NCBI RefSeq assembly: GCF_003286085.1
Contig: NW_020825289.1
Span: 10,354,001 to 10,418,000 of the forward strand
Direction: 5' to 3'
DNA from: Drosophila persimilis
Taxonomy: Eukaryota > Arthropoda > Insecta > Diptera > Drosophilidae
DNA length: 64,000 nt
Part shown: piece after piece, positions 10,725 to 23,997 of the stretch
Layout of the letters: every line of letters begins with the position of its first letter
How positions within the stretch are numbered: the first letter of the stretch is position 1
Translations under genes and position numbers: made by a program
Notes under the pieces: model-generated
Told to the model about the DNA's origin: nothing
The model's input: only the letters and a program-made list of their open reading frames with translations
The model's database searches: none

Positions 10725-13700
10725 ATGGGAGACAAGGACAAGCTCGTAAGGAAACCCCTTTCGTTTCCCCTATTATATTTATGAATATGCAAAATTCACA
10801 AATTGGCAGATCTCTGACGAGGAATCCGTTCAGGACAAGGCGGCGATTGCCGAAAAGGTAGCCACACTGGCAGTGAAGGCGAATCGCCACTGGTACTTTG
10901 AAGCGGGATTCCTCCTCTTCTGGGCCACGCTCTTCCTGACCATCGTGGTGCCGCTCTTCTATCGCCTGCCCACACCTCTGACGGTTCACGATACCAACCA
11001 GGACGTATTCATTGCGGAGCGGGCCCACAAGACATTAGCCGGTCTGGCCAACATTGGCACGAAAGTGGTCGGCAGTCAAGGAAATGAGGTCTATACGGTG
11101 CAGTTCCTGCTAGCTGAACTGGAGCTGATCAAGCAGCAAGTCCTGCTGGAATACTACGACATTGAGATCGATGTTCAAATTGCCTCGGGCTCCTACATTC
11201 ATTGGACCATGATCAACATGTACCAGGGAGTGCAGAATATCGTCATCAAGCTTAGCCCCAAGGGTTCCACCAGCGAAACCTACCTTTTGGTCAACAGCCA
11301 CTTTGACTCGAAGCCCACTAGTCCGTCGGTGGGCGATGCTGGACACATGGTCACCACTATGTTGGAGGTGCTGCGGGTGATCTCCACAAGCAAGCAATCA
11401 TTCCAACATCCGATTGTATTTCTCCTAAACGGAGCCGAGGAGAATCCCCTACAAGCCTCTCATGCCTTTATCACCCAACACAAATGGGCTCCATTCTGCA
11501 AGTAAGCAATCCATCCCTTGATCCCAGCGATTACTAAAGAGTTAAGATTGCATATTGTATAATTACAGGGCCGTCATCAACCTCGATGCCGCTGGATCTG
11601 GTGGTCGCGAGATTCTCTTCCAGAGTGGCCCCTACAATCCCTGGCTTTTAAAGGTAACTGTTCCGTCAAAACATTTCCCCAAAGGGCACTAAATGTACGT
11701 ACCAAATTTTGTACAGTACTACAAAGAGAGCGCCAAGCATCCGTTTGGAACCACCATGGGCGAGGAAATCTTCCAAACGGGTCTCCTGCCCTCAGACACA
11801 GATTTCGGCATTTTCAACACCTATGGAAACCTCGTGGGTAAGTCCAAAGGAACATCTGCACGTGGTATTTGGTTTTCAGATATGTTTTGCTTCCCAAAAA
11901 AGGGTTCGACCTTGCCCAGTGCATCAATGGCTTCGTATACCACACCAAGTACGATGAATTGGACGTGATCCCTCAGGGTGCCCTTCAGAATACGGGCGAT
12001 AATATCCTCAATCTGGTGAGGGCCTTGTCAAACGCACCAGAGCTCTACGATACTGAGGTGGGTCCCACTGCAGCACAGTATAGAAAGGTGTCTGAACGGA
12101 TCTAATAATCTATCAATTTTTGTAGGCCTTCACTTCAGGACACGCCATCTTCTTTGACTTTCTGGGCCTGTTCTTCATCAGCTATTCGTCCAGCAATGGC
12201 GAGTATCTGAACTATGGAGTGGCTGGTGCCGCCATTATCTTGATATTTGTATCCTTGTGGCGCATAGCGGCAGTCTCGAATGTTTCGCAGGAGGATGTAA
12301 GGCAGTGGGCTATCCTGGTGCTGGTGATTCAAGTCATCGCCTTCGTTCTTGGCCTGGCACTTCCCATTGTTGTGGCGTACGCTCTTGATCTCTACGGAAA
12401 GTCGCTAAGCTACTATAGCAGTCCCCTGCTGGTTGTCGGTCTGTTCGTGTGCCCAAGTCTCGTGGGACTGAGCTTGCCCTCCACCATCTACTACACACTG
12501 TACCGCAATGTAAGTGTCCACTGGCACCCATTAGCTGCCACTTACCAAGTCTTCACTCTATTTATACGTTCTATCGTAGAGCAAGGTCTCCTTTGCCCAC
12601 TACATCCAGCTGGCGCTGCACGGACACGCTGTTGTCCTGGCCGTTCTCGGGGTCGCATTAACATACTATGGCTTGCGATCCGCCTACGTTATAACATGGA
12701 CGCTCATCTTTTACGTGATTCCCTTGGCCATCAACTTACTGACGACTCTCCACGATCGCGGCTACGCCTGGACAACCATCCTTAAGCTATTCCAGATCTT
12801 CCCGTTCCTGTACAACAGCTACCTCTTCTACACATTCGTGGTTGTGCTCACTCCCATGATGGGACGCTATGGAATGTAAGCAATGCGAAGCCACTAGCTG
12901 CACTGACTTCCTAACCAACCTGTCTCATCCCATTTTAGGGCAACCAACCCGGACTTGATTGTCTCTGCCTTGACTGCACTGGGCACCATTTTGTCAATGG
13001 GCTTTTTGGTATGTTGCCCTGTCCCGATACAGTACTGATCGGTGATCACCTTCTATAACTGCATCATTACGTCTACAGATTTTGCTTGTGAACATGTTCC
13101 GCAGACCGAGCATAGTTTTTGTCATTCTGCTGGCCGTAAGTGCCCTATCTATATTCGCTGCCACCTCCACCGATATCGGGTTTCCCTATCGTCCCAAGAC
13201 CAACGTGGAGCGGATCAACTACTTGGTTCGTTCACTATCTTACTAATCTACGGCAATATTTGACACATTTAAAATTCGATTACAGCAAGTGAGGCGAGTG
13301 TTTTACGAGTACGACGGAACAGTCAGCTGGGAAGACTCCGGCTACGCGTTCAATTTCCAGGACCGACGTGGGCCAACTCCCTTGGAGGAAAGCGGCATGC
13401 CCCTAGAGGGCTTGGTCAGCCTCGAATCGGACTGCACCGAGCGCATGATGTGCGGGGTTCCGCTGTATGATCAACATTGGGTAAAGAGTCGCCTAAATAC
13501 AATGTGGCTACCGCGTGAGCAGCCCATTGAGACACCAGCGATGCCTACCCTCAAACTTTTGAGCAAGACTGTGCAAGCCGACGGTATAACCGTACGGTTC
13601 GTGTTTGAGGTAACGGGTCCGGATCACACGAGTCTCTTCATTCAGCCCTTCGAAGATGTGACCATAAGCAACTGGTCCTTCCTGCAAAGCTACCTGCAGA

Positions 13701-14019
13701 CCACCTCTACGTATCCCCCACCGTTTCATATTTACTTTTCATATGGAATTGATAGTTCCCCGTTGAACTTTTTCATTGATATTATGGTAGGAAAATGACT
13801 AATTCCAAACTGTTTAGAACTGGAGTTTACTATATTACTCATTTGTATTTCACACAGAAACCCAATGGCGACTTCGACGTTCAACTGTTCGAGCTGGGTT
13901 TGTCGGGACACTTTATAGGAAGTGTTGGAGATGCTGAGAGCGTGAAATTCGCTGAATCATTCTCAGCGTATTCGGCCATTGTCCAGTGGCCAGCTTCCTA
14001 TCAGAGATATATCTTTTAA
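10725..14019 (+). CDS. M28-3: Fxna/ERMP1-like ER zinc metallopeptidase (clade A)
   Basis: Predicted 877 aa. Exons: 10725-10745, 10810-11501, 11569-11653, 11717-11837, 11903-12057, 12126-12509, 12580-12875, 12939-13008, 13079-13225, 13286-13786, 13858-14019. The first exon encodes MGDKDKL, identical to M28-2. The motifs [33 protein letters not shown] (D244) and YHTKYD keep all zinc ligands and the catalytic Glu. The acceptor at 11902 is a purine-rich AAAAAAG, and the donor at 13226 is GTTCGT; both are weak but required by phase. Local high identity with M28-2 in exon 7 (around 12670-12770 against 8820-8920) may reflect a short conversion tract. Confidence 0.92.
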
Positions 14020-15274
14020 AATAATTGCTTCAACTGGTAAAGCTGAAAAATATATAAAATTATACATGCAAATACGATTCTTTGTGTATCATGAGTGATA
14101 CGGATACGATACGGATGCGGATAACGGATAGGTTTCATATAAATACATACCAAGGGCTATTTTTTTAAATCTTGTGCTACGGAAGAGGGTAAATTGTCAT
14201 GGAAAGACGCTTCGCTATAGCACAGTCCGTCTGTTTTTAAGGTCAACTAGTTGCAAAGTTTTTTATAATTCACATTGATTTATGAAGGGGCAGATCATTC
14301 GTAGTTATCGGAATGATCGAGTCATTAAATTAATGGTTCCGCGCAGAATGGGACCACAAAACTTTAGCAGTTGTGTTTATGATTGGTTTTTCTGTAGGAT
14401 TTGTTTTATAGAGTATTATAAAGTACTGCATTGAATTCAATTTCCAATCGTATTTAGATTGTTGTTTAGTTTGCAATGAAAAAATTAATTTTAAATGCCA
14501 CAAATGTTTATTTATACAAAAAAAAAAAAAAAAAAAGTAAACAAAAATGTGTATTTGGAAATACAAGAATCGAATAGCCTGTCAAAGTAAGTTTAACGAA
14601 AACCATCCATGAAACTTTGACATCGAGAGAGGAGAGGGAGAGGCACTCACGCAGAAAGTATAGTCTTTGAGATTTGGGCCTACAATTCATATGAGTATGC
14701 CATAAGTGCCTATGAATAGAGAGATCTGCTTTAAGAGAGCCAACAGGGAAATTTTTTGGAAGAACATGAAATTTTCATTTAACATGAAAACCTCGCATTT
14801 CAGTTGGATTTGTGGCGGGGACTGCGTTTGCGATTGGATGTCATCCAAAGAAAGGTGTGCGATGTTGCCTAGGAGTACGTTAGGCAATAACCAAATTTAT
14901 TTATAATGCTTTTGGGTTTGATTATGTTGATTTATCAAGATAGTGTCGAGTTATCAACAGAAGTGTGTCTCATATTAATTTTCCCAGTAATAAACCCCAT
15001 AAAAAGTCTGCGATAATTGAACATTCATGCATTCATAGATTACAGGGATTCTGAATTGGCAACAGTTGTTGGGTTGCGGTGGGTCTGAAACTATAAAGAT
15101 CGTGTTTATCAAAAGAAAGAAATCGGAGCATTAAATTTGTATAATCATATACACGTTTTAGTTATTACCGAATGGGGGGAAAAACGAGAAGAATAATAAT
15201 GCGATAAATGTACAAAAAATGGAGTTTTTAATGACTGTAAAGCATATTGAATGATATGTCGCTTTTCGAGGAAG
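14020..15274. other. Intergenic, M28-3 to M28-4
   Basis: AT-rich spacer with no convincing gene. It includes a 19-base A run (14518-14536). A module at 15072-15120, with GGTTGCGGTGG followed by ACTATAAAGATCG, matches the one at 6309-6345. Confidence 0.45.
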
Positions 15275-15306
15275 TATTTAAAAGCCGCTGGCATTTTTCG
15301 TTCAGT
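15275..15306 (+). promoter_or_regulatory. Core promoter of M28-4
   Basis: TATTTAAAAG (15275-15284) is followed at about 28 bp by TCAGTC (15302-15307), a match to the Drosophila initiator. The ATG is at 15333, giving a leader of about 30 nt. Confidence 0.65.
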
Positions 15307-15332
15307 CTCGCCCGGGAAAAAAGAAGACCAAC

Positions 15333-18300
15333 ATGGGCGACAAGGAACAACTTGTAAAGACCATTTCCCAAGAACAACATTAATCCCTTTCCTTAACCAC
15401 ATTTCCATTGTATTTCCTTCAGATATTGGACGAACGCGTCGAGTCGGCGTCTCCTAAAAATGTTAAAAAACAGGAGAAAGATTCCAAAATTCCCTGGTAC
15501 ATGGCCAGCGGCTTCCTTCTGATCTGGCTGCTCCTCTTCTTTGCCGTAGTGATGCCACTCTTCTACCGCCTGCCCGCGGACCTCACCATCGAGGATATCT
15601 CAAAGGGAGGATTCATTGCCGAACGCGCACAGGCTAACCTTTACGACTTTGCCAATATCGGCACGAAAGTGGTAGGAAGCGATGGAAATGAGAACAAGAC
15701 TGTCAAGTTTCTGTTGAAGGAGTTGGCGCTGATTGAAGACCAACTCCTGGACGACTACTTCGACATAGAAATTGACGTGCAGATTGCTTCTGGCTCCTAC
15801 ATCAAGTGGGAATTGGTCAACATGTATCAGGCGGTGCAGAATATTGTCGTTAAGCTGACCCCCAAGAACTGCACCAGTGAAAACTACCTCCTGGTCAACA
15901 GTCACTTCGATTCACAGCCGACAAGTCCCTCTGCTGGCGACGCAGGCCACATGGTTGTCACGATCCTTGAGGTCCTTCGAGTGATCGCCACCACGAAGCA
16001 AACGTTCGAGCATCCAATCATTTTTCTTATTAACGGCTCCGAGGAGAACTCTTTGCAGGCCTCGCATGGCTTCATCTCCCAGCACAAATGGGCTCCATTC
16101 TGCAAGTAAGCTACGGGATAACTACATTTTGGTGTGACATAATCCAACGATATATCTAATGTTTGCAGGGTTGTCATCAACCTGGATGCAGCTGGCAGTG
16201 GAGGACGCGAGATTCTTTTCCAGACTGGACCCAATAACCCCTGGCTCGTAGACGTAAATAATCTGGGGAAGCCCTTCCATGCCTAAGATTCTTATTTCTG
16301 TCTACTTTTTGTTCTATTTCAGTACTACAAGCAGAACGCCAAGCATCCGTTCTCCACCACCATGGCTGAGGAAATCTTTCAAACTGGGCTCATCCCATCG
16401 GACACCGATTTCGGAATTTTCCGCACATATGGAAACCTTATTGGTACGCACCTATGAAAAACAGTTGTGACAACCTATCTACGAGAGACATAACATATCC
16501 TTTTCCCTCCTCAGGATTGGACATAGGACAGTGCTTCAATGGTTACGTCTATCACACCCGGTACGATCGCGTCGACGTTATCCCCAGGGCTTCTCTTCAG
16601 AATACAGGCGACAATGTTCTCGCCCTTGTGCGAGCTTTTTCCAATGCCACAGAGCTCCACGATACCACGGTAAGACAACTGAATTAACAAAGCCTTCACA
16701 AATTATAAGAACATTTGTCGTAACAGGCAAACCCTTCAGGGAACACAATCTTCTTCGACGTCCTGGGACTGTACTTCATCAGCTACTCGGAGAGCAATGG
16801 CATCATCTTCAACTATGCCGTGGCTGGAACTACCATTGTTCTGATCTTTGTGTCCTTATTGCGCACCGCAAGCTCGTCCAATGTCTCCGCCGGACACGTC
16901 GTCGGCTGGTTCATTCTGATTATCGTACTCCAGGTCATTGCTTTACTGCTTGGCCTGGGTCTGCCCGTTGTGGTCGCGTATTTGTTCGACATGTACGGCC
17001 TCTCCCTCACCTACTACAGCACTCCAGCGCTCCTGATCGGCCTTTATGTGTGCCCGACTCTCATCGGTTTCAGTTTACCCTCTTTCGTCTTCTTGAAGCT
17101 GCAACGGGATGTGAGTAGCAACCAAATCCGATTCTATACCATATACTATATCCATCCATCTGTTTAGGAAAAGATTTCCTTTGCGAAGCAACTGCAGCTG
17201 GTGTTGCATGGACACGCCACTATCCTGGCCATCCTCGGCATTGGACTCACGCTCTATGGACTGCGTACCACCTACGTCGTCACGTGGACCCTTCTCTTCT
17301 ACGTGATTCCCTTGGCCATCAACCTTCTCACGACTCTGCACGATCGCGGCTTTGCCTGGACGGCCGTCCTTAAAGTCGTCCAAGTCATCCCGTTCCTGTA
17401 CAACAGCTATCTCTTCTACACATTCATTGTGGTGCTAACCCCCATGATGGGTCGCTTTGGCCTGTAAGTAGTGTCTGACGGTTTTGTGGGATGATTTCTC
17501 GTTCAATCCCTCTCTTTTTAGATCTACCAATCCAGACTTGATTGTTTCTGCCTTGACTGCATTGGGAACTATTTTCTCCTTGGGCTTTTTGGTACGTTAT
17601 TCTGCTGCTGTACGCCACAGTCAGTATGTAAAACCATTTAAATATTTCCTCAGGTCCTGCTTGTGCATATGTCACGGCGCTCCAGTCTTATTTTCCTCGG
17701 CTTGCTGGCTGTGACTGCCTTAACTGTATACATTGCATCTTCCACCCAAATCGGATTCCCCTACCGTCCCAAGACCAATGTGCAGCGAGTCCCATATTTG
17801 GTAAGTATTTTAAAAAATTGGGTTTATTCCTTTAATTATGTCACTCTTTAATCGTGGTTGCAGCAAGTGCGCCGAGTGTTCTACGAGTACGATGGAACAG
17901 TCAGCAAGGACGAGTCCGGATATCTATTCAATTTCCAGGATCGTCGTGGGGCTGCTCCCCTGAAGGGAACCAAGGTAAACCTTACTGGCTTGGTCAGCAT
18001 GGCATCGGACTGTGAGAAGCACATGCTGTGTGGCGTGCCTCTGTACGATCACCGCTGGGTGGAAAGTCGCGAAAATGGGATGTGGCTGCCGCGGGAGCAG
18101 CCCGTCGAGACACCGTCGGTGCCGGTTTTGGAGATGCTAAGCAAAACGGTGCTGCCCAATAACAAAACCGTACGGTTCGAGTTTAATTTGACGTGTCCGG
18201 ATCACACGAGTCTGTTCATTCAGCCGTACGAAGACGTGACCGTTAGCAACTGGTCGTTCCTGCTCAGCTATACGGTACAGTACACCCCTCCGTACCATAT

Positions 18301-18589
18301 ATACTTCTCATATGGAATAGATAATGCACCATTGAACTTCTTCATGGAGCTTACGGTAAGGAATTCATCGGTTATGAACTTTTAATAAAAACTCTCTAAA
18401 CTTGCGTCCTTCCTACTCATCCCACAGAAATCCGATGGGGATTTCGATGTACCTCTGTTCCAGCTGGGAATATCGGCTCAGTATATGCATACCGAAGGCG
18501 ATGATCTGAGTAGGAAATTCGCTGCATCATTCCCTTCATATGCGGCGATTGTTCAGTGGCCAGCTATATATCAGAGATATATATATTAA
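15333..18589 (+). CDS. M28-4: Fxna/ERMP1-like ER zinc metallopeptidase (clade A)
   Basis: Predicted 871 aa. Exons: 15333-15353, 15423-16105, 16169-16253, 16323-16443, 16515-16669, 16727-17110, 17168-17463, 17522-17591, 17654-17800, 17864-18355, 18428-18589. Zinc-site motifs [31 protein letters not shown] (D241) and YHTRYD are intact. The start of exon 6 reads SGNTIFF where the paralogues have SGHAVFF or similar, a private His-to-Asn change at the entry to the membrane block. From about 16860 to 17790, exons and introns are almost identical to M28-5, while the flanking introns are not (see findings). Confidence 0.92.
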
Positions 18590-20016
18590 TCTGTATTTTA
18601 TTTATACGAGTATAAATATTTTGAATATATTAAATCTGAGATTTATATGCAAGTATATTGAGCTAGTTTATTTCTAATATATATCGACTTGAAAGGCAAT
18701 TGGCATTCTTTACTTGGTACAAACGTATTGGGAAAGAATTTCCATCTTTCCATATGTATAATCCCCTATGTGAAGACTGAAAATATTGATTATATGCTTC
18801 TATATACATATATAAATATATGTTTCTTTCTTATGAATGGCCTCTCCACAAGATAATACGCAGGATTTCGCGAAGGGGGGATTAAAATAGGTTTCAAAAT
18901 AGGTATTCATCTTATTGGAGAATAATTTTAAAACCAATAAAACCATTTTAATTACCAAAGTTCGCTTTCTCATAATTAGGCGACAAAAATAAATAACATG
19001 TCCTTCAAAATCAAGTCCAACACACTTCAGATGCAACTCAAGATCCATATAATAGAATAATCAATATTTAATTTTTTCGGCTATAGTTTCTGCATTCAAA
19101 GCATGCAAGTCTATAAAGACAACAAACTCTTCAATTATTTTCATTGGGCCTTGGTAAAACAAGGGATTAATTGAAGGATGAAACTTTAAGGAAATTTAAA
19201 AAAATGTAAGTAAACATACCCCTCTGGGTACGCCCTTGCCTCTCTAAGCAATAAATGTTCTGGCATTATCATATTCAAAAACTTATCGGAAGATACGAAA
19301 AATAAAAAGTACCATGAACATAATATTTTATCTATTTAATCAGTGACCGATAATATGTACATATGTATAGTCTTGGCGACATATGTATGTATATATGTAT
19401 GCAATAAAAATGTAGGAGTTCGATGCAATTAGCAATTTTTGCGCTAGGGACAAGTGTATAGATTGCTGTTTATATGGGATCCATAAGGAGCTCTTATCTG
19501 CGAAAGCGAAAGAAGAAAAAGACGGGAAGTAATCAAAACTGCTTCAGATAAAACACATTCAACTTTGATCAGCTAATACTCATGCTTTGCTTTTCAGATC
19601 CGAAATTTCCATGAGTAGTTTGTATAGTTATGAACCAAAATAGTCCCAATCAAAATATAAGCTTATTCAAAGAGTTTGAGGCTAAAGGACAATGAACATA
19701 CATTCATTAATTTGTTCTTAAATATAGTTTTTATTTACTTATTTCGTTAAATATTACACTGGCCGCAGTTTCATATAAGATTAAATATTAATGAATATAT
19801 TTTAAATATAGTTATTCTTGTATACCGCACCACTTTAGATAAAGTATATTATGGGATTGCTTTTAGTTCTTTAGCCACCCTCGCATAAATTGTCTTATAA
19901 TCATATAAAACTGGTAAAAAACTCTGAATTTTAACTATCATTTGAACGATAAATGCGAATAAATCACCCCTTATAAACGGCCATTAAATCATATCATAAT
20001 CGCATTTCGCTTTGGA
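18590..20016. other. Intergenic, M28-4 to M28-5
   Basis: AT-rich spacer with TATG/TATA microsatellite (about 19356-19400). ATCCATAAGGAGCTCTTATCTG at about 19479-19500, followed by purine-rich GAAAGCGAAAGAAG, looks like a decayed copy of the module upstream of M28-2 and M28-4. No gene was seen. Confidence 0.45.
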
Positions 20017-20052
20017 TATATAAGCACCTAACTCTATTATTTACCTTCAGTC
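20017..20052 (+). promoter_or_regulatory. Core promoter of M28-5
   Basis: TATATAAG (20017-20024) is followed at 30 bp by initiator TCAGTC (20047-20052), the same initiator as M28-4. The ATG follows about 40 bp later. Confidence 0.65.
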
Positions 20053-20092
20053 GCGTTCTCGAGGAGTTGAGCTGGAGCCACCGAAAATGAAA

Positions 20093-23000
20093 ATGGGTGA
20101 CACGGAAAAAACTGTAAAGAGGATTCTCGGATTGTAACCCCTTCACTAAATATTAATATGCCTTGTTTCTGTAGCAGGTTTCATATGAGCGTATCGAAGA
20201 TGGAGGAGAACCGCAGGAATATAGGAAAAAAGTGGAGCAAGACTCCACAGGTCCATGGTACTTTGCCAGTAATTTTCTTCTGTTCTGGGCTCTCCTCTTC
20301 TTTGCCATTGTGGTGCCCCTCTTCTACCGGCTGCCTGCCGCTATGAACATTGAGGATGCCTCGAAGGGAGGATTTATTGCTGAACGCGCTTACGACAACC
20401 TGTACGAATTTGACAAAATCGGATCCAAGGTGGTAGGGAGCGATGCAAATGAGAACAAAACCGTTCAGTTCCTGCTCAAAGAACTAGCGCTGATCCAGGA
20501 GAATGTCCTTGATGACTACTTTGACATGGAAATTGACGTGCAAATTACTTCCGGCTCATATCTAAAATCGGAATCCATCTACATGTATCGAGCGGTGCAG
20601 AATATTATTATAAAACTCAGTCCCAAGAACACCACCAGCGAGACCTACCTCCTGGTCAACAGTCACTTCGATTCAAAGCCGACCAGTCCCGCTGCTGGCG
20701 ATGCGGGTCACATGGCTGTTACTATTCTTGAGGTCCTTCGAGTGATGTCCTCCACTAAACAGACGTTTGAACACCCAATTGTGTTTCTAATCAACGGAGC
20801 TGAGGAGAAATCACTGCTTGCTTCCCATGGCTTTATTTCCCAACACAAATGGGCTCCATTCTGCAAGTAAGTAATTTAATAACTACCTTTTAGTGTCACA
20901 TTATAATCCAACGACTAACCTATTATTTTGCAGGGTTGTTATCAACCTGGATGCAGCCGGCAGTGGAGGACGCGAGATTCTTTTCCAGACTGGACCCGAT
21001 AACCCCTGGCTCGTGGACGTAAGCGATCTGTTTTGGGCAAGCCTTTCCATGGACACGAATCCAAGCTCTGAATATTTTTTCTGTTCTATTTCAGTACTAC
21101 AAGAAGAACGCCAAGCATCCATTTGCCACCACCATGGCTGAGGAAATCTTTCAAACAGGGCTCTTACCGTCGGACACGGACTTCCGCATCTTCACTAAAT
21201 ATTCGAACCTCATAGGTATACATAAATAGAAACAATTGAATAGCCCTAGCTCACATACGTCTTTGTTAGGCTTGGACCTGGGCCAGTGCATTAATGGTTA
21301 CGTGTATCACACAAGGTACGACCGCATTGACGTCATTCCCCGAACCTCCCTTCAGAACACTGGGGACAATATACTTGGTCTTGTCCGAGGTCTGTCCAAT
21401 GCTACAGAACTACGCAATCCAAAGGTATCTTTTATCTTTATATGATATCATAATGATTAATAAAGCCATAATTCTATCTTCGCACAGGAATACGCAGCGG
21501 GACATGCCGTCTTCTTTGATGTATTAGGATTGTACTTCGTCCATTACTCGGAGAGCACTGGTGTAATCCTCAACTATTTCGTGGCTGGGGCTACCATTGT
21601 CCTGATCTTTGTGTCCTTGTTGCGCACCGCAAGCTCGTCCAATGTCTCCGCCGGACACGTCGTCGGCTGGTTCATTCTGATTATCGTACTCCAGGTCATT
21701 GCTTTACTGCTTGGCCTGAGTCTGCCCGTTGTGGTCGCGTATTTGCTCGACATGTACGGCCTCTCCCTCACCTACTACAGCACTCCAGCGCTCCTGATCG
21801 GCCTTTATGTGTGCCCGACTCTCATCGGTTTCAGTTTACCCTCTTTCGTCTACTTGAAGCTGCAACGGGATGTGAGTAGCAACCAAATCCGATTCTATAC
21901 CATATACTATATCCATCCATCTGTTTAGGAAAAGATTTCCTTTGCGAAGCAACTGCAGCTGGTGTTGCATGGACACGCCACTATCCTGGCCATCCTCGGC
22001 ATTGGACTCACGCTCTATGGACTGCGTACCACCTACGTCGTCACGTGGACCCTTCTCTTCTACGTGATTCCCTTGGCCATCAACCTTCTCACGACTCTGC
22101 ACGATCGCGGCTTTGCCTGGACGGCCGTCCTTAAAGTCGTCCAAGTCATCCCGTTCCTGTACAACAGCTATCTCTTCTACACATTCATTGTGGTGCTAAC
22201 CCCCATGATGGGTCGCTTTGGCCTGTAAGTAATGTCTGACGGTTTTGTGGGATAATTTCTCCTTCAACCCCTCACTTTTTAGATCTACCAATCCAGACTT
22301 GATTGTTTCTGCCTTGACTGCATTAGGAACTATATTCTCCTTGGGCTTTTTGGTACGTTATTCTGCTGCTGTACGCCACAGTCAGTATGTAAAACCGTTT
22401 AAATTTCTCCTCAGGTTCTGCTTGTGCATATGTCACGGCGCTCCAGTCTCATTTTCCTCGGCTTGCTGGCTGTGACTGCCTTAACTGTATACATTGCATC
22501 TTCCACCCAAATCGGATTCCCCTACCGTCCCAAGACCAATGTGCAGCGAGTCCACTACTTGGTTAGTCTTTCATCCCATATCTGAATTAATCTGAAACTA
22601 ACCCCGTTGTTTGCTGGTTGCAGCAAGTGCACCGAGTGTTCTACGAGTACGATGGAACAGTCAGCAAGGATGAGTCTGGATATGTGTTCGACTTCCAGGA
22701 TCGTCGTGGAGCTGCTCCCTTGAAGGGAACCAAGGTGAACCTTACTGGTTTGGTCAGCATGAAGTCGGACTGCGAAAAGTACATGATGTGTGGAGTTCCC
22801 CACAACTACAAAAGCAGTCAAAGCAGCCGTGTTAATGGGATGTGGCTTCCCCGTGATCAGCCCGTAGAGACGCCATCGGTGCCTGTTTTAGAGCTGCTAA
22901 GCAAGACTGTGCTGGAAAATAACAAAACCGTACGGTTCGAGTTTAATTTGACGTGTCCCGACCAGACCAGTCTGTTTATCCAGCCGTACGAAGACGTGAC

Positions 23001-23358
23001 CATCAGCAATTGGTCGTTCCTGCTCAGTCACTTGGAAGAAAATACATCTAGTGGCAGTCCGTTCTACATTATCATCTCGAACGGAATAGAGAGCTCTCCA
23101 CTAAACTTATTCATGGAAATTACGGTAGGATATTTGGATCATTTGTTTTATTGAATCTAACGGTTTTCAATTTTACGTGCATTCAATTTTGAACAGAAAC
23201 CCAATGGCGACTTCAACGTACCCCTCTTCCAGTTTGGCGTATCGGCGCTTTATATACACAGTAAAGGGGACGCAATGAGTGTGAAGTTCGCGGATTCCTT
23301 TCCATCATTTGCGGTTGCCATCCAGTGGCCAGCAGTCTATCAAAGATACATTTTCTAA
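20093..23358 (+). CDS. M28-5: Fxna/ERMP1-like ER zinc metallopeptidase (clade A)
   Basis: Predicted 876 aa. Exons: 20093-20113, 20178-20866, 20934-21018, 21095-21215, 21270-21424, 21488-21871, 21929-22224, 22283-22352, 22415-22561, 22624-23124, 23197-23358. The start at 20093 aligns with the MGD start of its paralogues; an in-frame ATG at 20087 would add Met-Lys. Exon 2 has a tandem acceptor (GTAGCAG), so one Gln may be included or skipped. Zinc ligands are intact: [31 protein letters not shown] (D243), YHTRYD. The helix before the ligand His reads [12 protein letters not shown] where the sisters have a HWTMVNMYQ-like sequence. Confidence 0.91.
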
Positions 23359-23997
23359 GATGTCAGAAATATACCGTTTGACTCATAGAACTGTATGTTC
23401 TATGTTTTATTAAATTTGAATGCTTTCAACGTTTGAATTTAAGAATTTAAATAATTTGGTACTTTGCAACTGTACAGAAATGTAGTTGTCACGGAGGCAC
23501 CTGGCGACGAAATCTGTCAAAACGGCGTGTCTACATGACTTTTACATGGGTTTTACAGGGGTTCATTGCGACTGATTTTTTGTTGAACTATTTTGTTTAA
23601 ACCTTGTTTTAGTCAAAATACAATAAAAGCAAGTAATAAAAATAAGCCAGTTAAGTAGAAAATTGATTCATCAATGGGCTAAAATTATGTGGGCACGGCT
23701 AAATGTTCTATATAGCTAGTAATATTCAACGGAAGAAAGAAAACGAGGAATATGTAAAATATAACTTGAATTCGTCAGTATATTTACGGTATATTTTTCA
23801 AATGAGACCATATATATATGAGACGGTATATTTGAGCGATAAACAAGCGATAACAAGATGCCGCCGCTTTAAAAAAAATCTAAAAAAATTTCTGCCAGAT
23901 AAAAAAATTTAAATATAAATACAATTCAAGTAAGTAAAATCAGAGACGGGATACCGATACAATAGCTAAAGTACATATCACCCCTAGATGCACGTCG
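23359..23997. other. Intergenic, M28-5 to ana3
   Basis: AT-rich. It holds the M28-5 3' UTR and the ana3 5' flank. No TATA box could be assigned to ana3, as expected for a broadly expressed gene. A short upstream ATG at 23988 is described in the findings. Confidence 0.5.

Noticed and set aside
14518-14536. 19-base A run, considered as the tail of a retroposed sequence
   Set aside because: No target-site duplication or element body could be seen next to it.
20087-20092. Upstream in-frame ATG of M28-5 as the annotated start
   Set aside because: The ATG at 20093 aligns with the MGD start shared by M28-2, -3 and -4. The upstream ATG may be used but adds only Met-Lys.
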